20,199 nt of DNA, from positions 1 through 20,199 of the IMG/VR virus record IMGVR_UViG_3300020188_000071. One strand, 5' to 3'. Numbering within the stretch: position 1 is the stretch's first letter; every line of letters starts with the position of its first letter. Source of the DNA: a virus. A model generated the notes under the pieces. That model was not told the DNA's origin. It made no database searches and worked only from the letters and a program-made list of their open reading frames with translations. Below, piece by piece: positions 13,243 through 20,199 of the stretch. Made by a program: the position numbers and the translations under genes.

Positions 13243-14760
13243 TTATATATTTTCTAAATCGGAAGATTGAGCTGTAGGACTAGCAATAATGCCGTCATCA
13301 ATTTCTTTTTTGATTTGTTTATCCATATTCTCAATTTCTCTTTCGTTTTGTTTAAGTACATTTTTTCTAACATATTCTACAGAAAAATACTTACCAATGT
13401 AATCTCTCATTTCATTGGCTAATGCTAATCTTTCTCTTAACATTTCTGTTTGTTTTAATTCGGCGAAATGGCCATCTTGTAAGAAATCATAATTAATACT
13501 ATCTCTTACTGTATACCAATCGTCTTCACTTATAATACCTTTTAAGATTAATTGTGTTCTTAATAAATCATTAAAAAGTTCAGTAAATTTCTTTCTTAAT
13601 CTTTGAACAAATTTAGTAAACTTCAATTCATCTCTAGTAATTTCTGAAGCTCTACCTAAATTAAATCCTTGATTTGCTTCTAATCTACTTGCCGGAACAT
13701 TTAAACTTCTATAAAGTTTTGCTCTAAAGTATTCTATATCAGCAATTTCTCCTAAATTTTGGCCGCCAGGTAGTGTAGTAATATCTGTACCTCTACCACC
13801 CTCTCTACTTGGTAACCAAAAGTCTTCTAACATTGACATATAGTTTCTATCATCTCTAATCTCACCTGTAGAAGCGTCATAAACAAGTTTGTTTCTATAT
13901 CTTGCCATTACATCACGTAGATATTGTTCAGCTTTTACTTTTGGTAGATTACCAACGTCAATCTTAAATATTCTTCTTTCTGGTGCTCTTGCTATTCTGT
14001 AAATAACAGTAGCGTCTTCTATCATTCTTAATTGATTAACAGGTTTAATCGCCTTATGTAAATAAGACAATACCATATTTTTGTTTTGGTCAATTAATCC
14101 TGAAGGGCAAAAAGCAATTGTGTCTGGTGCTATTTTAATACCAGCACCTGAAGTTGAACCAGAAACACCTTTTTCATTATAAACAAAGTATTCAACATAC
14201 TCATCTACTACTGAAAGGCCGTGTGGAACAGGTCCGTCTGGTCTTTTCTTTCTGATCTCTCTAATCTTTTTAACTTTACGAGGATCAATATATTTTAATT
14301 CTGTAATACCTTTTACAGGTGAATTTCTATCTATAATTTTGTGATAATAAATTCTGCCATCTACGTACCATCTTCTAAAGATGTCGTGGCCTTTTGTATT
14401 AAAGTTTAATAATCTTAATACTTGCTTAAATTCGTCTTCTATTTTTCTTCTTACTTCTTGTCCGTAAGGCAAATCTGATACATTTACTCTTACAGCGTCT
14501 TTCAATTCATTAGCGACAATAGCTTCGTTGACAATATCTTCAATTGCCATATCACACTCGGGGTGTAATGCTACTTCTCTATATCTACGTATTAAATCCG
14601 CCTCACTCTTTGCCGTACCTTCCATATCAAGGTACTGACCAAAATAACCTCCAGCGGCAACCGTTTGTGTACCGTCATCTGCTTGGGTTGTTGTGAAACT
14701 TTGTTTTGGATCGGCTTGTTTTTTAGCCCTTGTAATACTAAATCCAAATAATTCAGCCAT
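13243..14760 (-). CDS. 20: gp20, portal protein
   Basis: This is the dodecameric portal through which DNA enters and to which the neck binds. Conserved blocks are all present: YREVALHPECDMAIEDIVNEAIV (60-82), FNTKGHDIFRRWYVDGRIYYHKIID (120-144), and LHKAIKPVNQLRMIEDATVIYRIARAPERRIFKIDVGNLPKVKAEQYL (234-281), the stretch used for marine gp20 typing; the regions GREGGRGTDITTLPGGQNLGEIADIEYF and LNVPASRLE follow. It has 505 residues against 524 in T4. The gene follows a hairpin terminator located between gp19 and gp20 and has no promoter of its own; GGAG lies about 10 bases before the ATG. Reduced expression relative to gp18/gp19 would suit a protein needed in 12 copies. Confidence 0.98.
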   Translation of the reverse strand: MAELFGFSITRAKKQADPKQSFTTTQADDGTQTVAAGGYFGQYLDMEGTAKSEADLIRRYREVALHPECDMAIEDIVNEAIVANELKDAVRVNVSDLPYGQEVRRKIEDEFKQVLRLLNFNTKGHDIFRRWYVDGRIYYHKIIDRNSPVKGITELKYIDPRKVKKIREIRKKRPDGPVPHGLSVVDEYVEYFVYNEKGVSGSTSGAGIKIAPDTIAFCPSGLIDQNKNMVLSYLHKAIKPVNQLRMIEDATVIYRIARAPERRIFKIDVGNLPKVKAEQYLRDVMARYRNKLVYDASTGEIRDDRNYMSMLEDFWLPSREGGRGTDITTLPGGQNLGEIADIEYFRAKLYRSLNVPASRLEANQGFNLGRASEITRDELKFTKFVQRLRKKFTELFNDLLRTQLILKGIISEDDWYTVRDSINYDFLQDGHFAELKQTEMLRERLALANEMRDYIGKYFSVEYVRKNVLKQNEREIENMDKQIKKEIDDGIIASPTAQSSDLENI

Positions 14761-14799
14761 AATTTATATTCTCCTTACTACTACTTATAAGAGTTTTAA

Positions 14800-14829
14800 A
14801 AAGGCGGCCTGGAGAACCAGGCCACCTTT
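14800..14829 (-). terminator. Rho-independent terminator (possibly attenuating) between gp19 and gp20
   Basis: A 13-bp stem (14800-14812 with 14817-14829) closes a 4-nt loop. As minus-strand RNA the arms are AAAGGUGGCCUGG and CCAGGCCGCCUUU with loop UUCU, fully paired when one G-U wobble is allowed; the plus-strand RNA would have a C-A mismatch at that place. A run of five U ends the right arm. The orientation therefore fits termination of gp18-gp19 transcripts 7 bases after the gp19 stop codon. Confidence 0.88.
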
Positions 14830-14836
14830 ACTAATA

Positions 14837-15364
14837 TTAAGTTGTAGTATTTGTTTCAAAGTATTGGTATTGAAATGTTACCGGGAACGTTTCAATAGCC
14901 GTTTTTTCATCATAGTCTAATGCAATTTCACCAATAGATGTCGGGAATGCTCCTCTCAACGTATAGGATTTAATTGTATTACCATTTCTGTCTAAATGAT
15001 CTACAAACGCATCCACTTGATAATCAACTGGATTAGTTAAGCCTTCGTTATCAGACATATTGTTGATACCGTTTTGCCATCTTTCAAAAGCATTTCTTAA
15101 CTTAAAGTTTGTGTCATTGTAAACAGTCACAGACCATTCATCAATTGTTCTATCACCTGCTATTTTTATGTTTCTACCTCTAAAGGCTACGTTTACATTT
15201 GTAACCGTCATAGCTGGAATTGATGTTCCTTGACATAAAAAAGCTAGGTCTTCTATTTCGCCACCAACTTGTGCGTAACCAGGAAAAGGCATTATTACCT
15301 TAAACTGATTGGCTCTTGCGCCACCGCCAGCAAGTTTAGCTTTGAAGTCGTTTATGTTTGGCAT
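14837..15364 (-). CDS. 19: gp19, tail tube protein
   Basis: This is the hexameric-ring subunit of the inner tail tube. The N-terminus MPNINDFKAKLAGGGARANQFKVIMPFPGYA is typical of marine gp19, followed by CQGTSIPAMTV (about 44-54), FRGRNIKIAGDRTIDEWSVTVYNDTNFKLRNAFERWQNGIN (about 61-101) and the C-terminal strands TLRGAFPTSIGEIALDYDEKTAIETFPVTFQYQYFE. It has 175 residues against 163 in T4. It lies 22 bases after gp18 with the RBS AAGGAG, sharing the gp18 late promoter, and is followed by a terminator. Confidence 0.97.
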   Translation of the reverse strand: MPNINDFKAKLAGGGARANQFKVIMPFPGYAQVGGEIEDLAFLCQGTSIPAMTVTNVNVAFRGRNIKIAGDRTIDEWSVTVYNDTNFKLRNAFERWQNGINNMSDNEGLTNPVDYQVDAFVDHLDRNGNTIKSYTLRGAFPTSIGEIALDYDEKTAIETFPVTFQYQYFETNTTT

Positions 15365-15386
15365 ATTTTATTCTCCTTCTCTACTA

Positions 15387-17366
15387 TTAACCGCCAGCAA
15401 CTTCGTCAAAGCTGACGCCAGTTCTGGTTGCGATGAATTGAAGTGTAATAAAGTTAATCGATCTAGCAGGTTTAATAAAGATTTCTGCTATAAACTCATT
15501 ACGGTCAATTACTTCGCCTGTATTGTTAGTTTCATCACATACTACTAGGAAGTCTGTGATACCTCGTCTACCTTGTACTTCTCGTAAGAATGGCTCTACG
15601 ATATTTCTAAAGTTAGCTCTTGTAAATTCATCATTGAACTCAAAGAGTTGGAATTTAGAAGCTGTAGAGATTGCTTTTTCTAGTACAATAAACAATCTTC
15701 TTACGTTGATTCTATCAAATGCAGACGGCGCTGATAATCCAGTTTTGTCACCGAAAAGAACTGTACCTTGTCCTGGGAAAAATGCCACAGGATTAACTCT
15801 CTTAGGATACAATTGATCTCTTTGTGCTTTAGTTGGATTGTAAGCTAATTTAACTACGCCTCTTACTTGACCTCTGTTAAAGCCAGCAGGTGAGTACCAA
15901 GCGTCAGCTGTTAAGTCTGTTCTAGCAGCCAAACCAGCCATATCACCATTTAATGGTACATATCTATATACATCATTATATCTGTCGTACATATATTTGT
16001 AACCACTATCAAAAACAACATATGAAGAAGAATTAATATCTTCATAGAAGTTAATGATATTATTAGTGATTGTAGTTGTATTAGTTATATCAACAACGTG
16101 GTTTCTTGGAGGTGAAACAAACGCAATAGCGTCTTTTCTGTCCTCAGCAATTTGTAAAAGATCATTTACGTGATTTTTACCATCGCCTGGAGTTCCAATT
16201 GTTTCATTAGGTGTTTTACCACCAATGATTAAACCAACGTCAACAGTTTCAGCGTCTTGGAACTTCTCATAAGCAGTTTTTAATTGGCCTGCTGTTACAG
16301 CTGTACCATTAGAACCTGCAGATAGAGAGTTTGTTACTGGTAATTCAATTGCTGATGTGCTATCAAAATCTTTGCTAGCAACATTAGAACCAAAACCATT
16401 TGTAACGCCTAGTGTTGAGTGATCCATCCAGTAAATATATGCTGATCTATTAAAGATAACACTTGGATAGTAGTTTGTTCCGCCTTCGCTTGTTTTAGCG
16501 TCAGCACCTTTTGATACTTTAGAGTAAGTTTCAATAACTTGACCAACAGTACCTGAAATGCCACCGTCTTCGTCAATGACTACAACGTGCATTTCATCAT
16601 TAGAACCACCTCTTGCTGAAGCATAAGGTGAAGTGCCTGGAGCACCGTCAACAGAGTCATAATATCTCCATCTTCTTCTAACATTAACACCATCAGTTAA
16701 AGCAGCATTTAATCCGCCTGTTCCTGATTCTTTTCTTACAAAAGTAATAGTGTTTGTTCCTGAGTCGTTTGCTGTTACTCTATATTCAAATCCGTCAGTA
16801 TAATCGTTAGTAGCCGCTGTAGTTGAAAATGCTACAATGTCGCCTACTGCAATACCTGATGAATCATCTAAAATTACTGTAGTGTCGCCAACTGCTGTAG
16901 CAGCGTCATTTACAGTTGTTACGCCTTGTTCTTCAAAGGCAGCTGCTGTTTCACAAACAGAAACAGATAGGTTATTACCCCACGCTCCTGCTGTTCTAGC
17001 TGCCCACGCACCAACAGCCGCTTGACCTGTTGAATAGTTTGAAGTATAGTCATCATTATTATTGATAGTTATACTTGAACCATTAGCAGTAGCGTTGGTT
17101 ACGCTTGAATTGGTAGCTCGTACTACTCTTAAAGCATTAGAGTATTGTAGAAAGTTAGCAGCAGTAAAAAAATATTCAAAGTTATTTGAATCTGGTTTAC
17201 CGAACGTATCTACAAGCTCTTGTTCACTAGAGATAGCCACGACCTCATCTAAAGGTCCTTTACGAAATTCGCCAGCAATAGCACCAATAGATGTTGATAC
17301 TGCAGGTATAATTCTAGTTAAGTCTTTTTCTTGTACGAGAACACCTGGTGATACTTGAAATGCCAT
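15387..17366 (-). CDS. 18: gp18, contractile tail sheath protein
   Basis: This is the subunit of the contractile sheath. The N-terminus MAFQVSPGVLVQEKDLTRIIPAVSTSIGAIAGEFRKGPLDEVVAIS is the conserved sheath start, and the C-terminal domain carries RINVRRLFIVLEKAISTASKFQLFEFNDEFTRANFRNIVEPFLREVQGRRGI, the inner sheath domain that contacts the tube and neighbouring subunits. Between them (about 95-360) is a variable, Thr/Ser/Gly-rich part forming the outer protrusion domains. At 659 residues it has the length of T4 gp18. It has its own late promoter with a leader of about 90 nt and a strong GAGGAG RBS about 8 nt before the ATG. Confidence 0.97.
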   Translation of the reverse strand: MAFQVSPGVLVQEKDLTRIIPAVSTSIGAIAGEFRKGPLDEVVAISSEQELVDTFGKPDSNNFEYFFTAANFLQYSNALRVVRATNSSVTNATANGSSITINNNDDYTSNYSTGQAAVGAWAARTAGAWGNNLSVSVCETAAAFEEQGVTTVNDAATAVGDTTVILDDSSGIAVGDIVAFSTTAATNDYTDGFEYRVTANDSGTNTITFVRKESGTGGLNAALTDGVNVRRRWRYYDSVDGAPGTSPYASARGGSNDEMHVVVIDEDGGISGTVGQVIETYSKVSKGADAKTSEGGTNYYPSVIFNRSAYIYWMDHSTLGVTNGFGSNVASKDFDSTSAIELPVTNSLSAGSNGTAVTAGQLKTAYEKFQDAETVDVGLIIGGKTPNETIGTPGDGKNHVNDLLQIAEDRKDAIAFVSPPRNHVVDITNTTTITNNIINFYEDINSSSYVVFDSGYKYMYDRYNDVYRYVPLNGDMAGLAARTDLTADAWYSPAGFNRGQVRGVVKLAYNPTKAQRDQLYPKRVNPVAFFPGQGTVLFGDKTGLSAPSAFDRINVRRLFIVLEKAISTASKFQLFEFNDEFTRANFRNIVEPFLREVQGRRGITDFLVVCDETNNTGEVIDRNEFIAEIFIKPARSINFITLQFIATRTGVSFDEVAGG

Positions 17367-17385
17367 AGGTTTATTCTCCTCTTTT

Positions 17386-17397
17386 AATTAGCTAATT
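17386..17397. repeat. 12-bp palindrome in the gp18 leader
   Basis: AATTAGCTAATT is a perfect palindrome that falls in the untranslated leader between the late promoter and the GAGGAG RBS of gp18, ending about 9 bases before the RBS. It may form a weak RNA hairpin or a protein site. Given the AT-rich context, chance is possible. Confidence 0.5.
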
Positions 17398-17461
17398 GCA
17401 TTTTTGTTGTTCAAAACTCGTATTATTCATACGCCCATAGTCAAAGTTTCATTCTTGTAGA

Positions 17462-17469
17462 TATTTATA
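17462..17469 (-). promoter_or_regulatory. T4-type late promoter of gp18-gp19
   Basis: An exact TATAAATA on the minus strand (17469-17462) lies 11 bases after the gp17 stop codon. The predicted +1 is 17456, giving a leader of 90 nt. Just downstream, TCTACAAGAA matches the sequence after the gp22 promoter (TATCTACAAAGAA), so the two strongest structural promoters share their initial transcribed sequence. Confidence 0.85.
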
Positions 17470-17480
17470 ATACCACAAAA

Positions 17481-19115
17481 TTACATACCTTTACGAATAT
17501 CTACCGGATGCCATACATCTCCGTATTCATCAACCGTAGCCTGTTCATGGTCATTGATACCATCATCTAAAAATCCAAACGGAGCCATATCTTGCTCTAT
17601 CAAATTTTGTTGTTCCACATACATTTGTTGACGAGCATTTGTGTTAGTTAATTCTTTAAAATAAGGTTGATTTGACACCCAGCCAAATATAACACAACAC
17701 ATCATCAAGTCGTCATTTGCCCCATCTTCGGCCTGATAACTTTGACCTCTTTTAGCAAAGGTAGATATTTCTTCTATAATCTTAAAGGCGTTAATTATTA
17801 ATTTGTCACCCTCTATCAATGTCTTTATATTGGCACAACCTATTCGTTTAATCTGTTTAGTCATACGAACACCTAAAGATGTACCTCGGCCACTATACAT
17901 AGCACCTAGTATTTGACCAGCACGACCTTTTTGAGTTGTCATCATAAGATTGTCATATTCAATTTCGAACTGTAAAGCTTCAGCAATTTGTTGGCCTATA
18001 TCATTGACTTCGGTTAATATATGTGCTCTATTGTATCCTTTACAGACTTGTTCTATAATATTAGGAAAGACAAATGGTTTTACTTCATTGTCTTTATATA
18101 AGGCCACCACCTTGTAAGGCATTTGTGTGACATCAAATACTATAAAGGCAGAATAATCTTTATCCACACCTCTGGATACGTCAACGGTACATATGTATGT
18201 GTGACCTTTGATTGGTGCCTCAAATACTTCTACACTACCTGAAGACTTTAAAGGATTCATATAAGCCATATTTTTAATTTTAGCAGGACTTATAAGTGTA
18301 TTAACAGAGCCTAAAAATTCACATTCAAACTCTTGTTGAAATTGCTCAGGTGATGTGTTTCTAATTGTTTGTTCTTTCCAGGCCTCATCTCTACCAGGAA
18401 CTTCCGACCAATGTACTTCTATAGGTATATAATCGTTTCTTTTATTTTCAGCATCTGTCCATAATTTGTAAAACTGATTCATACCATAAGGGGTTGATAC
18501 AATAATCATCTTTGTATTTTTACCAGATGATATTGTAGGATAAACTGAACTAAAGAAAGATTCGGCAATATTTGTAGGAACGAAAGCAAACTCATCAAGG
18601 AATATTATATTATAAGAACCACCTCGAATAGCACTTGAAGAAGTAGCGGCCGCCACAATGGTTGATTTGTTTTCTAATTCAATATTACCTTTGTTCCAAT
18701 TAATAACACCTTGTTGCATCCACTTTGGTAAATTTTCATAGGCTAATTGTAATCTACTTAATATATCTCTGGCAGTAGATGATTTATTGGCAAGTAGGGC
18801 TATGTTTGAATTAGGATTAAATAAGGCATAATGTAATAGATAAGAAATAGTTGTTGTTGATTTACCTGACTGCCTTGGAAGTTTACATATTGTAAATCTA
18901 TTATTATGAATTGTATTAACTATCTTCTTTTGAAAGTCATACATTTTAAAAGGTACAAGTCCTTCGTCAAGTGATACAATCCTTATATAGTTTTCCATAA
19001 AATATAGAGGATCATTGGCACACTTTTGATATTCAACAATCTGTTCTTGTGTAAACTCTACAGGAGTGTTTACTTTTTTAAGATTAGGGTTTCCCAAATA
19101 TGCATCATTACTCAT
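17481..19115 (-). CDS. 17: gp17, terminase large subunit
   Basis: This is the DNA-packaging motor ATPase and headful nuclease. N-terminal ATPase domain: Walker A LPRQSGKST (79-87), Walker B IFLDEF (171-176) with the catalytic Glu175, and the coupling motif STP (207-209). C-terminal RNase H-like nuclease: Asp312 in TVDVSRGVDKDYSA (310-323), acidic Glu369/Asp372 in LTEVNDIG, and the final acidic pair Asp468-Asp469 in GANDDLMMC. It has 544 residues against 610 in T4, lacking part of the N-terminal and C-terminal extensions. The ATG overlaps the previous gene by 8 bases and is preceded by GAGGC. No promoter is visible directly before it, so it depends on the transcript from gp15/gp16. Confidence 0.98.
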   Translation of the reverse strand: MSNDAYLGNPNLKKVNTPVEFTQEQIVEYQKCANDPLYFMENYIRIVSLDEGLVPFKMYDFQKKIVNTIHNNRFTICKLPRQSGKSTTTISYLLHYALFNPNSNIALLANKSSTARDILSRLQLAYENLPKWMQQGVINWNKGNIELENKSTIVAAATSSSAIRGGSYNIIFLDEFAFVPTNIAESFFSSVYPTISSGKNTKMIIVSTPYGMNQFYKLWTDAENKRNDYIPIEVHWSEVPGRDEAWKEQTIRNTSPEQFQQEFECEFLGSVNTLISPAKIKNMAYMNPLKSSGSVEVFEAPIKGHTYICTVDVSRGVDKDYSAFIVFDVTQMPYKVVALYKDNEVKPFVFPNIIEQVCKGYNRAHILTEVNDIGQQIAEALQFEIEYDNLMMTTQKGRAGQILGAMYSGRGTSLGVRMTKQIKRIGCANIKTLIEGDKLIINAFKIIEEISTFAKRGQSYQAEDGANDDLMMCCVIFGWVSNQPYFKELTNTNARQQMYVEQQNLIEQDMAPFGFLDDGINDHEQATVDEYGDVWHPVDIRKGM

Positions 19116-19410
19116 TAATTATTGCCTCTATATGTGTATAACCTAATTGTAAAGCTCTTGTTACTCTTTGACTTCCTTTATACACACTAAATTCTTTTTC
19201 TTTATATCTTACACCTAAAGCACCAAATCTAGGAGTTGATATTATTTTATGTTTTATAACCTCGATAGGATTTTCCATTATATCAGTTATCACATCAACA
19301 CCTTGATCTAATTTAGTTTTATATTTTTCGTAATGTTTATTATAAACTAAATCACTTATCTTCAGTATCGTCTTGTTCGGGTGTGATCGTTTTGCTTTTA
19401 ATATTTTCAT
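19108..19410 (-). CDS. Small ParB-like protein between the terminase subunits
   Basis: This 100-residue protein overlaps gp16 by 59 bases (different frame) and gp17 by 8. The C-terminal part, FSVYKGSQRVTRALQLGYTHIEAIINE (74-100), has the shape of the ParB/Srx-like domain motif in which 'xxGxxRvxAAxxLGxxxIxaiI' follows an upstream strand; here the G-x-x-R (GSQR, 79-82) and the LGYTHIEAII ending are kept. The N-terminal part (MKILKAKRSHPNKTILKISDLVYN) is basic. The start could also be further in, but no better ATG or RBS exists before residue 45. Position exactly between terS and terL suggests a packaging or DNA-recognition accessory role. That, and the family assignment, are inference from pattern only. 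Confidence 0.65.
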   Translation of the reverse strand: MKILKAKRSHPNKTILKISDLVYNKHYEKYKTKLDQGVDVITDIMENPIEVIKHKIISTPRFGALGVRYKEKEFSVYKGSQRVTRALQLGYTHIEAIINE

Positions 19411-19810
19411 TTTTTAACATTTTCTGTAATTCAGCGGTTGATCCAACAAATAATGCGTTTTTTATATTAGCACTTGCCGTTTTAGGTAACTCTTTTAGGT
19501 CTTTAAGTTTCTTTTGTAAGTCTTGTAGTTTATCTACGGTGTCCGCAACGTTTTTAATTAAGGCACCAGCCACCTCATAGGCTCTCGGATGTTGTCCTTC
19601 ACGTGCAACATCAAGTATGCCTTCTATGGCTTCTTGTCCTCTTTCTATCAGATTGTAATAGTTTTCTCTACTATACTTGTAATCGTTATCAACGTCTGGA
19701 GATTCTTTATTTTCTCTACGTGGGACTAGAGGTTTAAATTCTTTTTTCTCAACAGGTGTTTTTGTTTCGACACCTAATATTTCATTAACTCTATCTTCTA
19801 ATTTACTCAT
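19352..19810 (-). CDS. 16: gp16, terminase small subunit
   Basis: This is the ring-forming regulator of gp17 that recognises viral DNA to start packaging. The product has 152 residues (164 in T4): an N-terminal SKLEDRVNEILGVE segment, a charged linker with KKEFKPLVPRRENKESPDVDNDY, the central coiled-coil helices YNLIERGQEAIEGILDVAREGQHPRAYEVAGALIKNVADTVDKLQDLQKKLKDL (52-105), and the conserved ending IKNALFVGSTAELQKMLKN (116-134). The ATG shares one base with the gp15 stop codon (TAATG), showing translational coupling; its 3' end overlaps the next gene. Confidence 0.92.
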   Translation of the reverse strand: MSKLEDRVNEILGVETKTPVEKKEFKPLVPRRENKESPDVDNDYKYSRENYYNLIERGQEAIEGILDVAREGQHPRAYEVAGALIKNVADTVDKLQDLQKKLKDLKELPKTASANIKNALFVGSTAELQKMLKNENIKSKTITPEQDDTEDK

Positions 19811-20199
19811 TATATATCATTTCCTGATTCTGGATCATATCGTTTTCCATCATTATAAAAATTTATTGTAGTTGTAAATCCAAAATCATCATTTGCGTCA
19901 GCACTTGTTGGATTAGGTGTTATAATAATTCTTTCTTCTCTTGTTAAAGGAGAATCTGTATCTGTACCAATATCTGCTTGTACTGTTTTAATAACTTTTT
20001 GTGTTGATGCTGGTCCATATAGATAAGTTTTTGCTGTAAAACTTAAAGAATAAATTACAGCACGTCTTTGTGTAAAAGCACCATCATATGAATCTTCATA
20101 TTGTATATTATTTAAAATTATAGGTACATCTCTTTTAATATTTAATTCAGGAACCTGATTGATTGTTACAGTATAATCAGGTTGAAAGAAAGGTAAGAT
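19810..20199 (-). CDS. 15: gp15, tail sheath stabilizer (C-terminal part)
   Basis: This is the C-terminal 129 residues of a gene that enters from the right edge; frame and stop (TAA at 19812-19810) are clear from direct translation. The product reads ILPFFQPDYTVTINQVPEL, then NIQYEDSYDGAFTQRRAVIYSLSFTAKTYLYGP, then QADIGTD...REERIIITPNPTSADANDDFGFTTTINFY. The 'YEDxYDGxFTxRRxxIYxLxFTAKTYLYGP' block is typical of gp15 of marine T4-like phages, the hexameric ring that caps the sheath and joins the tail to the neck. Order gp15-gp16-gp17 is as in T4. The N-terminal half lies outside the window. Confidence 0.9.
   Translation of the reverse strand: MLPFFQPDYTVTINQVPELNIKRDVPIILNNIQYEDSYDGAFTQRRAVIYSLSFTAKTYLYGPASTQKVIKTVQADIGTDTDSPLTREERIIITPNPTSADANDDFGFTTTINFYNDGKRYDPESGNDI

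Noticed and set aside
14761-14770. TATAAATT directly before the gp20 ATG as a late promoter
   Set aside because: The last base deviates from TATAAATA, and the box touches the ATG, so +1 would lie inside the gene; it is better explained as AT-rich sequence between the GGAG RBS and the start.
16837-17358. Plus-strand open frames opposite gp18
   Set aside because: They mirror the Thr/Ala-rich codons of the sheath gene and have no translation signals.
1-20199. tRNA genes, CRISPR arrays, insertion sequences, attachment sites
   Set aside because: No cloverleaf-like sequence, spaced repeat series, transposase or terminal repeats were noticed, and almost all of the window is occupied by tightly packed genes.

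Overview
The window is a contiguous piece of a T4-like (Straboviridae-type contractile-tail) phage genome from a low-GC, probably marine lineage. All 25 supported genes lie on the minus strand, so they are transcribed from right to left. The base composition is AT-rich. The gene order matches the late structural module, followed by the replication/recombination/late-transcription module, of marine T4-like phages (cyanophages and the SAR11-infecting pelagimyophages). Peptide deformylase, a 2OG-Fe(II) oxygenase, a phage Sm-like protein and the absence of photosynthesis genes in this stretch are compatible with a pelagimyophage. The host assignment is inference only.

Structural half (20199 down to about 8160): the C-terminus of tail-sheath stabilizer gp15 (cut by the window edge), small terminase gp16, an overlapping ParB-like small gene, large terminase gp17, tail sheath gp18, tail tube gp19, portal gp20, two small genes where T4 has the prohead-core genes 67 and 68, an extra small beta-type protein, prohead protease gp21, scaffold gp22, major capsid gp23, a short secreted/membrane-anchored protein, and a second tail-tube-fold protein. 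Four exact TATAAATA late-promoter boxes precede gp18, gp21, gp22 and the second tail-tube-like gene. Hairpin terminators follow the two most abundant products, gp19 and gp23, and could lower expression of what comes after them.

Replication/regulation half (8155 to 1): recombination mediator UvsY, a 2OG oxygenase, helicase UvsW, an Sm-like protein and a small unknown form one tight operon. The late sigma factor gp55, nuclease gp47, ATPase gp46, peptide deformylase and two small overlapping genes form the next. A partial gene with a faint DUF4338/DruA resemblance begins a third. Each of these three transcription units has a sigma70-like promoter with a 17-bp spacer. The sigma factor that reads TATAAATA is therefore encoded in the same window as the late promoters it should serve.

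The most unusual signal is promoter geometry. Two sigma70-like promoters (before gp55 and before the leftmost gene) end exactly 7 nt before the ATG. One late TATAAATA box ends exactly 5 nt before its ATG. All three therefore predict leaderless mRNAs, and the uvsY promoter predicts a leader of only about 3 nt. Other points of interest are the 18-bp palindrome in the gp22 leader, the 59-bp terS/ParB-like overlap, the beta-protein inserted in the capsid-assembly cluster, and the unrecognised small genes. No tRNA, CRISPR, transposon or gene-free stretch over 300 bases was seen.
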